In this document: positions 44,274 to 53,454 of the stretch, in pieces
Numbering within the stretch: the stretch's first letter is position 1
Layout: each line of letters starts with the position of its first letter
Translations under genes and position numbers: made by a program
Source of the DNA: Flavobacterium sp. LMO8
GTDB taxonomy: Bacteria > Bacteroidota > Bacteroidia > Flavobacteriales > Flavobacteriaceae
Assembly (NCBI RefSeq): GCF_009495755.1
Contig: NZ_WIBJ01000028.1
Coordinates: 145,588 to 209,587 of the forward strand
DNA length: 64,000 nucleotides
Reading direction: 5' to 3'
Notes under the pieces: model-generated
Databases searched by the model: none
The model's input: the letters and a program-made list of their open reading frames with translations, nothing else
Told to the model about the DNA's origin: nothing

Positions 44274-45776
44274 ATGCAAACAATAGAACAAATTCAAGAT
44301 TTTAAAGGAAAATATCCAAAACAACTTTGGTATTTATTCTTCAGCGAAATGTGGGAGCGTTTCTGTTTCTACGGAATGCGTGGAATGTTGGTGGTTTTCA
44401 TGGTAAGTCATTTGGCTATGGATGAAAAAACTGCTAATTTGCAATATGGAGCAACTCAGGCTTGGGTGTATGCTTTTACATTTATTGGAGGTTTATTTGC
44501 GGATAAAATATTGGGATTAAGAAAGTCACTTTTTTGGGGTGGAATTCTAATGATTTTGGGAAGTATTATTTTGGCAATCGATCCAAAGAACCTATTTTTC
44601 ATTGGAATCAGTTTTACTATTGTTGGAACAGGTTTTTTCAAGCCAAATATTTCATCAATGGTAGGTCAACTATACAAAGAAGGTGATCCAAGAAGAGATG
44701 CCGGATTCTCATTTTTCTATATGGGAGTTAATTTAGGAGCCTTGTTAGGAGGTTATGTTTGTATTGCTGTTGCCGAAGGTTCTATGTGGCAATCTATTGT
44801 CCCAGAAAATTTAAGATGGAATGTTGGTTTTGGATTTGCTGCTGTTGTAATGATTATTAGTTTGTTAACGTTTACACAAACACAAAAAACATTAAGTACT
44901 ATTGGACTTTCTCCTTTACAAGAAGTAGCAACTTCAAAACGTAAAGGATTGGAAATTGCAACTTATTTAGGTTCATTATTAGTAATTCCAATCATTATCA
45001 TCATGGTTGCGAATACAAAATATACAGATTATTTTATGATGTTTATCGGACCAGCTTCTATCTTGTATTTGTTCTATGAAATGAAGAATTTTTCAGTTTC
45101 AGAGAACAAGAAACTTTTGGCTGCTTTAGTGTTCATTATTTTCTCTATTTTCTTTTGGGCATTTTTTGAACAAAGTGGAGGTTCATTAAGTTTGTTTGCT
45201 GCCAATAATTTGAATAATACCATTGCAGGAGTAGAATTAAGTCCAAATGGGGTTAATAATTCAGCTAACTCATTATTTGTTATTGGTTTTGCGGCATTGG
45301 TTGGTTTGGTTTGGTTATGGATGGCAAAGAAAAAAATCGAGCCAAATACCATTATTAAATTTGGTTTAGCCTTTTTGTTTTTAGCTGGAGGATTCTGGGT
45401 ATTCTATTACACACAATTTTTCGCTGATTTAAACGGAAAAACATCTTTAGGGATATTTACTTTAGGTTGGTTAGTGATTACATTTGGTGAATTGTGTTTA
45501 TCTCCTATTGGAATGAGTGCCATGACAAAATTATCACCAAAAAAAACTCAAGCAGTTATGATGGGAATGTGGTTTTTAGCTAGTGCATATGGTCAATATT
45601 TTGCTGGGATTTTAGGTGCAAATATTGCTGAAGCTTCTGAAAATGCTTCTAACTTAGATAAACTTGTTTTGTACGCAGATGGTTATAAACAGTTGGCTAT
45701 TTATGCCCTTATTTTAGGAGTTTTACTTATAATTATTTCACCTTTAGTTAAAAAATTAATGCAAGAAGTTAAGTAG
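44274..45776 (+). CDS. Proton-dependent oligopeptide transporter, POT/PTR2 family (copy 3)
   Basis: The 500-residue paralog has the E-x-x-E-R-F motif in EMWERFCFYGMRGML, then GGLFADKILGLRKSLFWGG, FFKPNISSMVGQLY and FYMGVNLGALLGGY. It is the shortest of the three and lacks the long loop of copy 2. Helix 7 has the FFWAFFEQSGGSL segment with the conserved Glu of the family, which copy 1 also has (FFWAAFEQAGSSL). It is coupled to copy 2 by a 1-nt gap. The three copies together with the upstream DPP4-like peptidase indicate a life on protein or peptides. Confidence 0.92.
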   Translation: MQTIEQIQDFKGKYPKQLWYLFFSEMWERFCFYGMRGMLVVFMVSHLAMDEKTANLQYGATQAWVYAFTFIGGLFADKILGLRKSLFWGGILMILGSIILAIDPKNLFFIGISFTIVGTGFFKPNISSMVGQLYKEGDPRRDAGFSFFYMGVNLGALLGGYVCIAVAEGSMWQSIVPENLRWNVGFGFAAVVMIISLLTFTQTQKTLSTIGLSPLQEVATSKRKGLEIATYLGSLLVIPIIIIMVANTKYTDYFMMFIGPASILYLFYEMKNFSVSENKKLLAALVFIIFSIFFWAFFEQSGGSLSLFAANNLNNTIAGVELSPNGVNNSANSLFVIGFAALVGLVWLWMAKKKIEPNTIIKFGLAFLFLAGGFWVFYYTQFFADLNGKTSLGIFTLGWLVITFGELCLSPIGMSAMTKLSPKKTQAVMMGMWFLASAYGQYFAGILGANIAEASENASNLDKLVLYADGYKQLAIYALILGVLLIIISPLVKKLMQEVK

Positions 45777-45829
45777 TTAACTTTTTTTGGCATCCAATTT
45801 GCTTAATTTTGTTTTATAAAATTTAAAAT

Positions 45830-46297
45830 ATGAAGAAGATTTTAGTAATAGCGTTTTTAACTTTGACTAGTATGTCAATGCAAGCGCAAGAAGAATTAAC
45901 TTGGCATACCGATATGTCAAAAGCAACCGATATTTCCATCAAAGAAAATAAACCAATGTTCTTGTTCTTTACAGGATCAGATTGGTGTGGATGGTGTATT
46001 CGTTTGCAAAAAGAAGTTTTCAAAACGCCAGAATTTATCAAATGGGCAAAAGAAAATGTTGTTTTAGTTGAATTGGATTTTCCAAGAAAAAATAACCAAA
46101 CCGAAGAAGTTAAATTGCAAAATGCACAATTGCAACAACAGCTTCAAGTTAGAGGTTATCCAACGGTTTGGTTTGTAAGTGCTACAAAAACCGCTGAAGC
46201 TAAGATAAATTTGAACGCTTTAGGAAGTACGGGATATGTAGCGGGAGGTCCACAAGCTTGGCTTAGCGGAGCCAATCAGATTATTCAGAAAAAATAA
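45830..46297 (+). CDS. Exported thioredoxin-like protein
   Basis: The 155-residue protein has a signal peptide ending at MQAQ (residue 20) and a thioredoxin-fold domain with the redox motif Cys53-Gly-Trp-Cys56 in SDWCGWCIRL. The cis-Pro segment VRGYPTVWF is near residue 105. This is the DUF255/thioredoxin_7-like layout seen in DsbD-gamma-like periplasmic reductases. It probably reduces or repairs disulfides in the periplasm. It lies alone between the POT cluster and the convergent comEC, whose stop is only 3 nt away. Confidence 0.87.
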   Translation: MKKILVIAFLTLTSMSMQAQEELTWHTDMSKATDISIKENKPMFLFFTGSDWCGWCIRLQKEVFKTPEFIKWAKENVVLVELDFPRKNNQTEEVKLQNAQLQQQLQVRGYPTVWFVSATKTAEAKINLNALGSTGYVAGGPQAWLSGANQIIQKK

Positions 46298-46300
46298 GAA

Positions 46301-48313
46301 TTATTTCAATCTATAGAATCCCTTTTCGGCAATAGCATGGAAAGGGATTTTTTCTTTTCTACAAGTAGCTTCCCAAAGTTTAATAGTGTTTTTGTAGTTG
46401 CTTTTATCCGCTACAATTAATTTAGGGTTTACTTCATTTATCAATCGAGTTAGATTAATTTTTGGGTTTTGAGTTAATACAATAATTTCAGGATGAATTG
46501 AAGTTTTATAAATTCCTAAACTATCTATAACTAAAATTCTTTTGCTTTTAAACGGAATAGTGTTTTGCAATGGGAAAATGCGCAACGAATCTGAAAAGGT
46601 TCCTCGGGTGTAGTGTTGTAAAGTGGTATTGTGGTTTTCCGGAATATCGCTAAAAGCAATTACATTATTGTGGTTTTTAATTCCAATTAAAGTTGATTTT
46701 TCATTGAAAATTACCAATTCACTACTGTTATTTTCGCTCCATTTTATACTGATGTAACTCAATTGAAAAATTAAAATGGTTACTAAAACATATTTTATGT
46801 TTTTATTTTTTATATGATAAAGCCAATACACAAAAGCAATTATCACTAAATACATCGAAAAAGTCAGCCAACCTGAAAACGAAATATTAGTAATAATTCC
46901 GCTTTTGATTTGGGCAATCCAATGGATGTAATCGTTCATTAAATCGATTATTAATGATAATAATTTTCCAAGAAGAATAGCAACATCAGGAAGAACAAAA
47001 TTGAAAAATAGAATAATTAGTCCCCCAACTAAAACCGCTGTAGAAAGCGGAATAATGACCAAATTCGCTAACAAGAACAGCAATGGCAATTGATTAAAGT
47101 AATACAAACTCAATGGCAAAACACCAATTTGTGCCGCTAATGAAACCAAAACAATGTCAGTTAAGTATATTCCGATTTTGTTTTCGGTAAAATAAAACTT
47201 TTTATAAAAAGGTTGAAACAAAACAATGGATAAAACAGCTGCATAACTCAATTGAAAGCCAATATCGAAAATGGAATTAGGTTTTACTAATAAAATAAGA
47301 AAAGCAGAAATTGCTAAAGCGTTATAAATCGCCTTCGGTTGATTAAAGTAATTTCCAATACTTATGAAACTAAACAATGTCACAGCTCTGGTTACCGAAG
47401 CTGGCAAACCCGTAAGTAAAGCAAACAACCATAAAACTCCCAAGACAATTAACAATTGAATTTCCGCGCCAAAACGAACTCTTTTTAAAGGTTTCAATAA
47501 GAACACAATAAAGAAGTAAATGATGGAAATATGCAAACCCGAAATCGCTAAAATGTGAATCACACCAGCATTGGAATAATCGGCAATGGTTTCTTTGTCT
47601 AATTCCAATCGTTGACCTAAAATTAAAGCATCAATAATGGCTTTGGTTTTGGGTTCAAAATGATGAATTTCAAAACTTTTACTCAAATTGTTTCTTAAAT
47701 TTTCAATGTGAAAATCAATCGTTTTATGTGTTTGAATGATTTTAATTTGATTTTCACGCGCATAAATTTGATGAAATACGTTTTGCTTTTCTAAATATTT
47801 TGAATAATCAAATTGGTACGGATTAAAAGCTTTTGGAATAGGATAAACGGCATTACTTAACCAAATTTCATCACCTGAATGTAAAGTTTTATTGTTTGCT
47901 TTTGGAACATAAATTAATATTTTCCCAGAAGCTATTGAATCATTAAAATGTGAGAGTGTTATAAAATATTTGTTGTATTTTTCATTTGGCTTTAATGTAG
48001 TTGTAACTATAGCACGAATTGAATTCGTTTCTTCAAATGACTTTTTAGAGTAATGTTGCTTCGAATTTAAATCGGAATGAATATAAAAACTCATCATTCC
48101 TAAAGTAAAAGCGAGTAGGTAAGTGGTGATTCCAAAAAGAGTATTTTGAAGCAAAGCTTTTTTACTTTTCCAAAATAGAAAACAAAAAATACTTAAACAC
48201 AAAAACAATGAAACAATAAGAGTTGCAAAACTCCATTGCAAATAGTATGCTGCAATAATGCCTATTGCAAAACTAATGGTAATGGTGAGTAATGGAAACT
48301 TGAATACTTTCAA
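46301..48313 (-). CDS. comEC: ComEC/Rec2-family DNA uptake channel, without C-terminal nuclease domain
   Basis: ComEC moves single-stranded DNA across the inner membrane in natural transformation. The 670-residue protein has N-terminal helices with the DUF4131 region (about 25-180, including DEIWLSNAVYPIPKAFNPYQ). The competence domain follows (about 220-490), with ALILGQRLELDKETIADY, AGVIHILAISGLHISIIYF and LTGLPASVTRAVTLF. After the last helix near 515, only about 155 residues remain and none carries the metal-binding HxHxDH motif of the usual beta-lactamase-like domain. That shorter form is common in Bacteroidota. The next gene downstream of lpxB in this operon starts 12 nt from lpxB's stop. 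Confidence 0.88.
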   Translation of the reverse strand: MKVFKFPLLTITISFAIGIIAAYYLQWSFATLIVSLFLCLSIFCFLFWKSKKALLQNTLFGITTYLLAFTLGMMSFYIHSDLNSKQHYSKKSFEETNSIRAIVTTTLKPNEKYNKYFITLSHFNDSIASGKILIYVPKANNKTLHSGDEIWLSNAVYPIPKAFNPYQFDYSKYLEKQNVFHQIYARENQIKIIQTHKTIDFHIENLRNNLSKSFEIHHFEPKTKAIIDALILGQRLELDKETIADYSNAGVIHILAISGLHISIIYFFIVFLLKPLKRVRFGAEIQLLIVLGVLWLFALLTGLPASVTRAVTLFSFISIGNYFNQPKAIYNALAISAFLILLVKPNSIFDIGFQLSYAAVLSIVLFQPFYKKFYFTENKIGIYLTDIVLVSLAAQIGVLPLSLYYFNQLPLLFLLANLVIIPLSTAVLVGGLIILFFNFVLPDVAILLGKLLSLIIDLMNDYIHWIAQIKSGIITNISFSGWLTFSMYLVIIAFVYWLYHIKNKNIKYVLVTILIFQLSYISIKWSENNSSELVIFNEKSTLIGIKNHNNVIAFSDIPENHNTTLQHYTRGTFSDSLRIFPLQNTIPFKSKRILVIDSLGIYKTSIHPEIIVLTQNPKINLTRLINEVNPKLIVADKSNYKNTIKLWEATCRKEKIPFHAIAEKGFYRLK

Positions 48314-48325
48314 TGCTTATTTGTT

Positions 48326-49441
48326 TTATTTTCTAAAACTATTCACAATTAATTCAGCCGTTTTTTTACTTGCGCCTTCACCTCCTAATTTTTGTTTCAA
48401 TTCGGAGTAATTGTTCAATAACACTGCACGACTTTCTGAATTTAGAATTTTATTCAATTCTATTTTTAAGTTTTTCGTATTCAATTCTTCCTGAATCAAT
48501 TCTTTCACTACTTCTTTATCCATAATTAAATTAACCAATGAAATGTATTTTAAAGTAATGATTCGTTTGGCAATTTGGTACGAAATGTAACTTCCTTTAT
48601 AACAAACCACTTCAGGTACATTAAATAAAGCCGTTTCTAAAGTTGCAGTTCCAGAAGTTACCAAAGCTGCGTGCGAATGACTCAATAAATCATACGTTTT
48701 ATTAGAAATGAATTTCACGTTTTCATTGGTCAAAAACGTTTTGTAAAATTCATATTCCTGACTTGGAGCGCCAGCAATTACAAACTGATAATCTGGAAAA
48801 TCGTTGGTTACCGAAAGCATAATCGAAAGCATTTTGGAAATTTCTTGCTTACGACTTCCCGGTAACAAAGCAATAATTGGTTTTTCAGATAACTGATTTT
48901 CTTGTCTGAAAATTTCATCCGAAACTTCAGTTCTACTTGCTATAGCATCAATTAAAGGATGTCCAACAAAATGAACTGGAAAATTGTGTTTTTTCTCGTA
49001 AAAATCTTTCTCAAATGGAAGAATCACGTACATAAAATCCACATCGCGCTTGATAGCTTTGATACGATTTTCTTTCCAAGCCCAAATTTGAGGCGAAATG
49101 TAATAATGTGTTGGAATATTTCGTTCTTTTGCCCAAGTTGCAATGCGCATATTAAATCCTGGATAATCGATAAAAATAATCGCATCAGGTTGAAAGGCTT
49201 CAATGTCTTTTTTGCAAATTTTGATGTTGTTCAAAATCGTTTTTAGGTTCATGATAACTTCAATAAATCCCATAAAAGCCAATTCGCGATAGTGTTTTAC
49301 TAAAGTTCCGCCAACATTTTGCATCAAATCGCCACCCCAAAAACGAATTTCGGCTGACGGATCTTTTTCATACAAAGCTTTCATCAAATTTGAACCATGT
49401 AAATCGCCCGAAGCTTCTCCTGCTATGATGTAATATTTCAT
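48326..49441 (-). CDS. lpxB: Lipid-A-disaccharide synthase
   Basis: LpxB joins UDP-2,3-diacylglucosamine with lipid X to make the lipid A disaccharide at the inner membrane. The 371-residue protein starts MKYYIIAGEASGDLHGSN, the classic LpxB opening. It continues with FWGGDLMQNVGG, the IDYPGFNMRIATWAK segment, YYISPQIWAWKENR, then LLPGSRKQEI, and VTSGTATLETALFNVPEVV with the donor-binding residues. Length is normal for the GT19 family. comEC follows after 12 nt. A perfect 12-bp palindrome lies 24 bp upstream. Confidence 0.96.
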   Translation of the reverse strand: MKYYIIAGEASGDLHGSNLMKALYEKDPSAEIRFWGGDLMQNVGGTLVKHYRELAFMGFIEVIMNLKTILNNIKICKKDIEAFQPDAIIFIDYPGFNMRIATWAKERNIPTHYYISPQIWAWKENRIKAIKRDVDFMYVILPFEKDFYEKKHNFPVHFVGHPLIDAIASRTEVSDEIFRQENQLSEKPIIALLPGSRKQEISKMLSIMLSVTNDFPDYQFVIAGAPSQEYEFYKTFLTNENVKFISNKTYDLLSHSHAALVTSGTATLETALFNVPEVVCYKGSYISYQIAKRIITLKYISLVNLIMDKEVVKELIQEELNTKNLKIELNKILNSESRAVLLNNYSELKQKLGGEGASKKTAELIVNSFRK

Positions 49442-49465
49442 ATGTTTAAATCATATTTTTATTGG

Positions 49466-49477
49466 TAACATATGTTA
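49466..49477. promoter_or_regulatory. Palindrome upstream of lpxB
   Basis: TAACATATGTTA is a perfect 12-bp palindrome in the 105-bp gap between surE and lpxB. It could be an operator or an RNA hairpin. No regulator is suggested by the context. Confidence 0.25.
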
Positions 49478-49546
49478 TCACCTTTTTTATCATGGGTATT
49501 TGCTTGCGCAAAATTTTTATTAGTGGTGATTTCATTTATTTTTTCT

Positions 49547-50314
49547 TTATAATTCCCAAGAATTCAATTGTTGCATGGCATGATGTGCTGTTAAATCAAA
49601 TTGTACTGGTACAATCGAAATGTAACCGTTTTCTAAAGCCCATTCGTCTGTATCAGTTCCTTTATCTAAATTAACAAATTTGCCAGTTAACCAATAATAT
49701 TCTTTTCCTTGCGGATTGGTTCTTTTGTCAAATTCCTCTTGCCACATGGCTTTCGCTTGACGACAAATTTTTACTCCTTTGATTTCTTCTTTGCTTAATT
49801 TCGGAAAATTAACGTTTAAAATTACGCCTTCAGGTAAACCATTTTTCAAAACTTCTGATGCAATTTGCCTAACATGAGCTTTTATTTGTTCAAAATCGGC
49901 ATCCCAACTATAATCTAACAACGAAAATCCGATAGCAGGAATGCCTTCAATTCCAGCTTCCACAGCTGCGCTCATCGTACCTGAATAAATCACATTGATG
50001 GAAGAATTGGAACCATGATTAATTCCAGAAACACATAAATCGGGTTTTCTTTTTAGGATTTCGTTTACGGCAATTTTTACACAATCTACGGGAGTTCCGC
50101 TACAACTGTATTCTTGAGAAAGCTCTTTGTCTAAATGTACTTTTTCGAGTTTAAGAGTATTGTTAATGGTAATTGCGTGTCCCATGGCGCTTTGTGGACT
50201 ATCTGGAGCAACAACAACAACTTCGCCAATTTCTTTCATTACTTCAATCAAAGCTCTAATTCCGGGCGCAACAATGCTGTCGTCGTTTGTTACAAGTATA
50301 AGTGGTTTTGACAT
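49547..50314 (-). CDS. surE: 5'/3'-nucleotidase SurE
   Basis: SurE removes phosphate from nucleoside monophosphates and short polyphosphates. The 255-residue protein has the metal-binding DD pair in ILVTNDDSIVAPGI (Asp11-Asp12), the PDSPQSAMGHAIT segment with a metal-ligand Ser, and SGINHGSNSSINVIYSGTMSAA with the conserved Asn (cut here as SGINHGSNSS and INVIYSGTMSAA). Family length is normal. It precedes lpxB on the same strand with a gap of about 105 bp, and it is divergent from the tail-specific protease. Confidence 0.95.
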   Translation of the reverse strand: MSKPLILVTNDDSIVAPGIRALIEVMKEIGEVVVVAPDSPQSAMGHAITINNTLKLEKVHLDKELSQEYSCSGTPVDCVKIAVNEILKRKPDLCVSGINHGSNSSINVIYSGTMSAAVEAGIEGIPAIGFSLLDYSWDADFEQIKAHVRQIASEVLKNGLPEGVILNVNFPKLSKEEIKGVKICRQAKAMWQEEFDKRTNPQGKEYYWLTGKFVNLDKGTDTDEWALENGYISIVPVQFDLTAHHAMQQLNSWEL

Positions 50315-50457
50315 TCTTTGTACATTTTTTGCTAAATTAAATAATTTAAACCGAAACCCTTTTTCTGATTTGTTATTTTTATTGGTTTAACAAAAATTTA
50401 TAGTAAATTGCGAGCTTATGGCATGATTTTTTGTGTAATTTAGTTGAAAATTTTTTA

Positions 50458-52611
50458 ATGAAAAGAATTGTGGAATTTATGAAAAGAAATTATAAGGTTA
50501 TTTTGATAGTAACTGCTTTATCTGCAGTTTTATGGAGTTTTATTCCAAAAGAAAAAGAAGAAGATCCCGAAAAAGATAAGTTGCTTTTAGAATTATTAAC
50601 TTTTGTATTAGGCAAAGGTCATTATAGTCCTGTGGATATTAATGATGATTTTTCTAAGAAAGTTTATGCGAAATATTTAGATGGGATTGATCCTACTAAA
50701 CGTTTCTTTTTGCAGAGTGATATTGATGAGTTTAAAAAATATGAAACTCAAATTGATGATATGATTAAGAATAAAGACTTGACTTTCTTTAATCTTACCA
50801 ATTCGCGTTTGTTACAAAGAATGAAAGAATCTCGTGCTATTTACAAGGATATATTAGATAAACCTTTTGATTTTAACGCGAATGAAAGTATTAATGTTGA
50901 TTATGAGAAGCTTCCTTACGTAAAAAACAAAAAAGAGCTAAATGATAGATGGAGAAAACAATTAAAGTTACAAGCACTTTCTTCTATTACTGATAAACAA
51001 AAACTGGAAGAGGACAAAAAAGAAAAAGATGCTGCTTACGAAGTAAAGTCTTTTGATAAAATTGAAGAAGAAGTTCGTGAAAATTCTTTAAAATCATTAA
51101 ATGAATATTTTGATTTTATTGAAAAAGAATTGGATAGAAATGATTGGTTTTCAATATTTTTAAACGCAATTGTAGAACGATTTGATCCGCATACTTTCTA
51201 TTTTTCTCCTGATGACAAAGAAAAATTCGATATTAGTATGAGTGGAACTTTTGAAGGAATTGGCGCTCGTTTACAAAAAAAAGAATCTGGAGTTGAAATT
51301 TCTGAACTAATTTCGGGTGGACCAGCTTGGAGAGGTAAAGAGTTAGAAGCAGGTGATTTAATTTTAAAAGTTGGACAAGGAAAAGAAGAGCCAATTGATG
51401 TTGCAGGAATGCGTTTAGATGATGTAGTAAAGAAAATTAAAGGACCTAAAGGAACCGAAGTTAGATTAACGGTTAAAAAAGTAGATGGTTCTTTAAAAGT
51501 AATTTCTATTATTAGAGATGAAGTTGAAACCGAAGAAACGTTTGCAAAATCATCAGTAGTTGAAAAAGATGGAAAAAAATTCGGAATTATATATTTACCA
51601 AAATTCTATATTAGTTTTGAAAATAAACAAAATAGAGACGCATTTAAAGATGTAGCTATCGAAATTGAGCGTTTAAAAGAACAAAATGTAGACGGAATTG
51701 TAATGGATTTACGCGATAACGGTGGAGGTTCGTTAGAAACTGTAGTTAAAATGGTTGGATTATTTATTCCAGAAGGACCAGTAGTTCAAGTAAAAGCACC
51801 AGGAAGAAATCCTGAAATTTTACCAGATCCAGATAAAAAAGTACAATATGACGGACCACTTGTGGTAATGATCAATAACTTCTCGGCTTCGGCTTCAGAA
51901 ATTTTCGCAGCTGCAATTCAAGATTATAAGCGGGGAATTGTTGTAGGTAGCAAGCATTCTTATGGTAAAGGAACCGTTCAAAATGTAATCGATTTGAATC
52001 AGTTTGTAAGAGGAAGTTCGTATGGCGATTTAGGTGCTTTAAAAACTACAATTCAAAAATTTTACAGAATTAACGGTGGTTCTACACAATTGGAAGGAGT
52101 AAAAAGCGATATTGTTTTTCCAGATAGATTTTCATACTTAGATATGGGAGAACGCGATGAAGAAAGCGCTATGCCATGGGATAAAATTGAAGCTGCAAAA
52201 TACAATCCAATGAATGTTAGTTATGAAAATATCATTGCAAATTCAAAGCGTAGAATTGAATCAAATCCAAATTTCAAGTTAATAGACGAAAATGCAAAAT
52301 GGATTTTTGAACGTAAAGATGAAAATGTATTTAGTTTAAATTTAAACGAGTTTAAAAAACAAATGGATATTGCCGATACTAAAATTAAAAAATTTAAAGC
52401 AATATCTGATTTTAATAATAAGCTACAATTTCAATCATTACCAAATGAAGTTGCATTATTTGAAAAAGATACCTTGTTAAAACAAAAACGTGAGCGTTGG
52501 CATGAAGATTTGCAAAAAGATGTGTATGTTGATGAAACGTTAAACATTATTTCTGAAATGAAATTACTTTTTAAGGGAAAAAGTTTTAATCAAAAATTAA
52601 GTATGAATTAA
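50458..52611 (+). CDS. Carboxy-terminal processing (tail-specific) peptidase, S41 family
   Basis: This is a periplasmic or membrane-anchored protease acting on protein C-termini. The ATG at 50458 is preferred over an upstream TTG because it gives a normal start, and residues 15-35 form the signal/anchor helix. The 717-residue protein has an N-terminal helical domain (about 40-230) and a PDZ domain with GIGARLQKKESGVEI (about 255-345). The S41 catalytic domain has the Ser in NNFSASASEIFAA and the Lys four residues into SYGKGTVQ. A C-terminal DUF3340-like helical part follows. This layout equals the Prc/Tsp type of Bacteroidota. A 16-bp hairpin follows the stop. Confidence 0.93.
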   Translation: MKRIVEFMKRNYKVILIVTALSAVLWSFIPKEKEEDPEKDKLLLELLTFVLGKGHYSPVDINDDFSKKVYAKYLDGIDPTKRFFLQSDIDEFKKYETQIDDMIKNKDLTFFNLTNSRLLQRMKESRAIYKDILDKPFDFNANESINVDYEKLPYVKNKKELNDRWRKQLKLQALSSITDKQKLEEDKKEKDAAYEVKSFDKIEEEVRENSLKSLNEYFDFIEKELDRNDWFSIFLNAIVERFDPHTFYFSPDDKEKFDISMSGTFEGIGARLQKKESGVEISELISGGPAWRGKELEAGDLILKVGQGKEEPIDVAGMRLDDVVKKIKGPKGTEVRLTVKKVDGSLKVISIIRDEVETEETFAKSSVVEKDGKKFGIIYLPKFYISFENKQNRDAFKDVAIEIERLKEQNVDGIVMDLRDNGGGSLETVVKMVGLFIPEGPVVQVKAPGRNPEILPDPDKKVQYDGPLVVMINNFSASASEIFAAAIQDYKRGIVVGSKHSYGKGTVQNVIDLNQFVRGSSYGDLGALKTTIQKFYRINGGSTQLEGVKSDIVFPDRFSYLDMGERDEESAMPWDKIEAAKYNPMNVSYENIIANSKRRIESNPNFKLIDENAKWIFERKDENVFSLNLNEFKKQMDIADTKIKKFKAISDFNNKLQFQSLPNEVALFEKDTLLKQKRERWHEDLQKDVYVDETLNIISEMKLLFKGKSFNQKLSMN

Positions 52612-52643
52612 CACAAATGCCCCTTCTGGGGCATTTGTGTTAA
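52608..52643 (+). terminator. Hairpin after the S41 peptidase gene
   Basis: Perfect 16-bp arms TTAACACAAATGCCCC and GGGGCATTTGTGTTAA enclose a TTCT loop and overlap the stop codon. The T-tract after it is weak, so it may stabilise the mRNA end rather than terminate fully. Confidence 0.6.
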
Positions 52644-52672
52644 ATATTTGATTCAATTTTTAAGTACTCAAT

Positions 52673-53452
52673 ATGTTTAGAAAAATTATTTTTTTCGTTT
52701 TGATCTCTTATTTTTTTTCTTGTAGAGAAAATGATTATAAAGAAAAGCCCTTAAATGAAATTTCTAAGAATGAATTACCAGAAAATTTCGATTTTTTACC
52801 CACATCAACTACAAATCAGGTTTACAAACACCAAACATATACTTTTTCTTATTCTGAAGAACACGAACAAAGTGAATGGGTAGCATATTATTTAGATAAT
52901 GATGATATTACTAATGCCTATTTTGAGAGACCTTTTTTTGAACAAGATCCATTGGTGGAAACACAATCTGCTGATTGGAGAAATTATAAAAAATCAGGTT
53001 ACGATAAAGGTCATTTGTGTCCGGCAGGCGATAGAAAAGGATCATTTGATGAGTATTCAGAAACTTTTTTTACTTCTAATATTAGTCCGCAAGAACATGA
53101 GTTTAATTCGGGTGTTTGGAATCGTTTAGAGGAGAAAGTAAGATATTGGGCAGTAAAAAATGACGGGCTTTTTGTTGTAACAGGTGGTGTTTTGAGTGAT
53201 AATTTAAAAACTATTGGTAAAGAAGATGTTTCAGTTCCTAATTATTTTTATAAAATATTGTTGTCTAAAGATGGATCTAAAATGATTGGTTTTTTAGTAC
53301 CACATGAAAATTCTGTTCAAGCCTTATATGAGTTTGTAGTTTCTGTAGACGTAATTGAAAAAATGACTGGGATTGACTTTTATCCTAATTTAGAAGATAC
53401 AATCGAAAATCAATTAGAATCTAAGTCAGATTATAAAGGGTGGAGTTTTTAA
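52673..53452 (+). CDS. DNA/RNA non-specific endonuclease, lipoprotein
   Basis: This is a beta-beta-alpha-metal (NucA/EndoG-type) nuclease at the cell surface or in the periplasm. The 259-residue protein has a type II signal peptide with lipobox FFSC (Cys17). The active-site motif is D-K-G-H at 111-114 in SGYDKGHLCPAGDRKGS, a DRGH variant with the general base His114. TSNISPQ (134-140) and the following Asn residues would bind the metal. It probably degrades extracellular nucleic acid for nutrients. It stands between the S41 peptidase and the convergent rodA, with a 2-nt gap to the latter's stop. Confidence 0.9.
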   Translation: MFRKIIFFVLISYFFSCRENDYKEKPLNEISKNELPENFDFLPTSTTNQVYKHQTYTFSYSEEHEQSEWVAYYLDNDDITNAYFERPFFEQDPLVETQSADWRNYKKSGYDKGHLCPAGDRKGSFDEYSETFFTSNISPQEHEFNSGVWNRLEEKVRYWAVKNDGLFVVTGGVLSDNLKTIGKEDVSVPNYFYKILLSKDGSKMIGFLVPHENSVQALYEFVVSVDVIEKMTGIDFYPNLEDTIENQLESKSDYKGWSF

Positions 53453-53454
53453 AA

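Noticed and set aside
42614..45776. Tandem POT genes as recent duplications or one split gene
   Set aside because: Each has its own start, full helix set and family motifs, and they differ in loops and length.
48959..49246. Open frame of 95 codons opposite lpxB
   Set aside because: It overlaps a complete conserved gene and shows no protein-like pattern.
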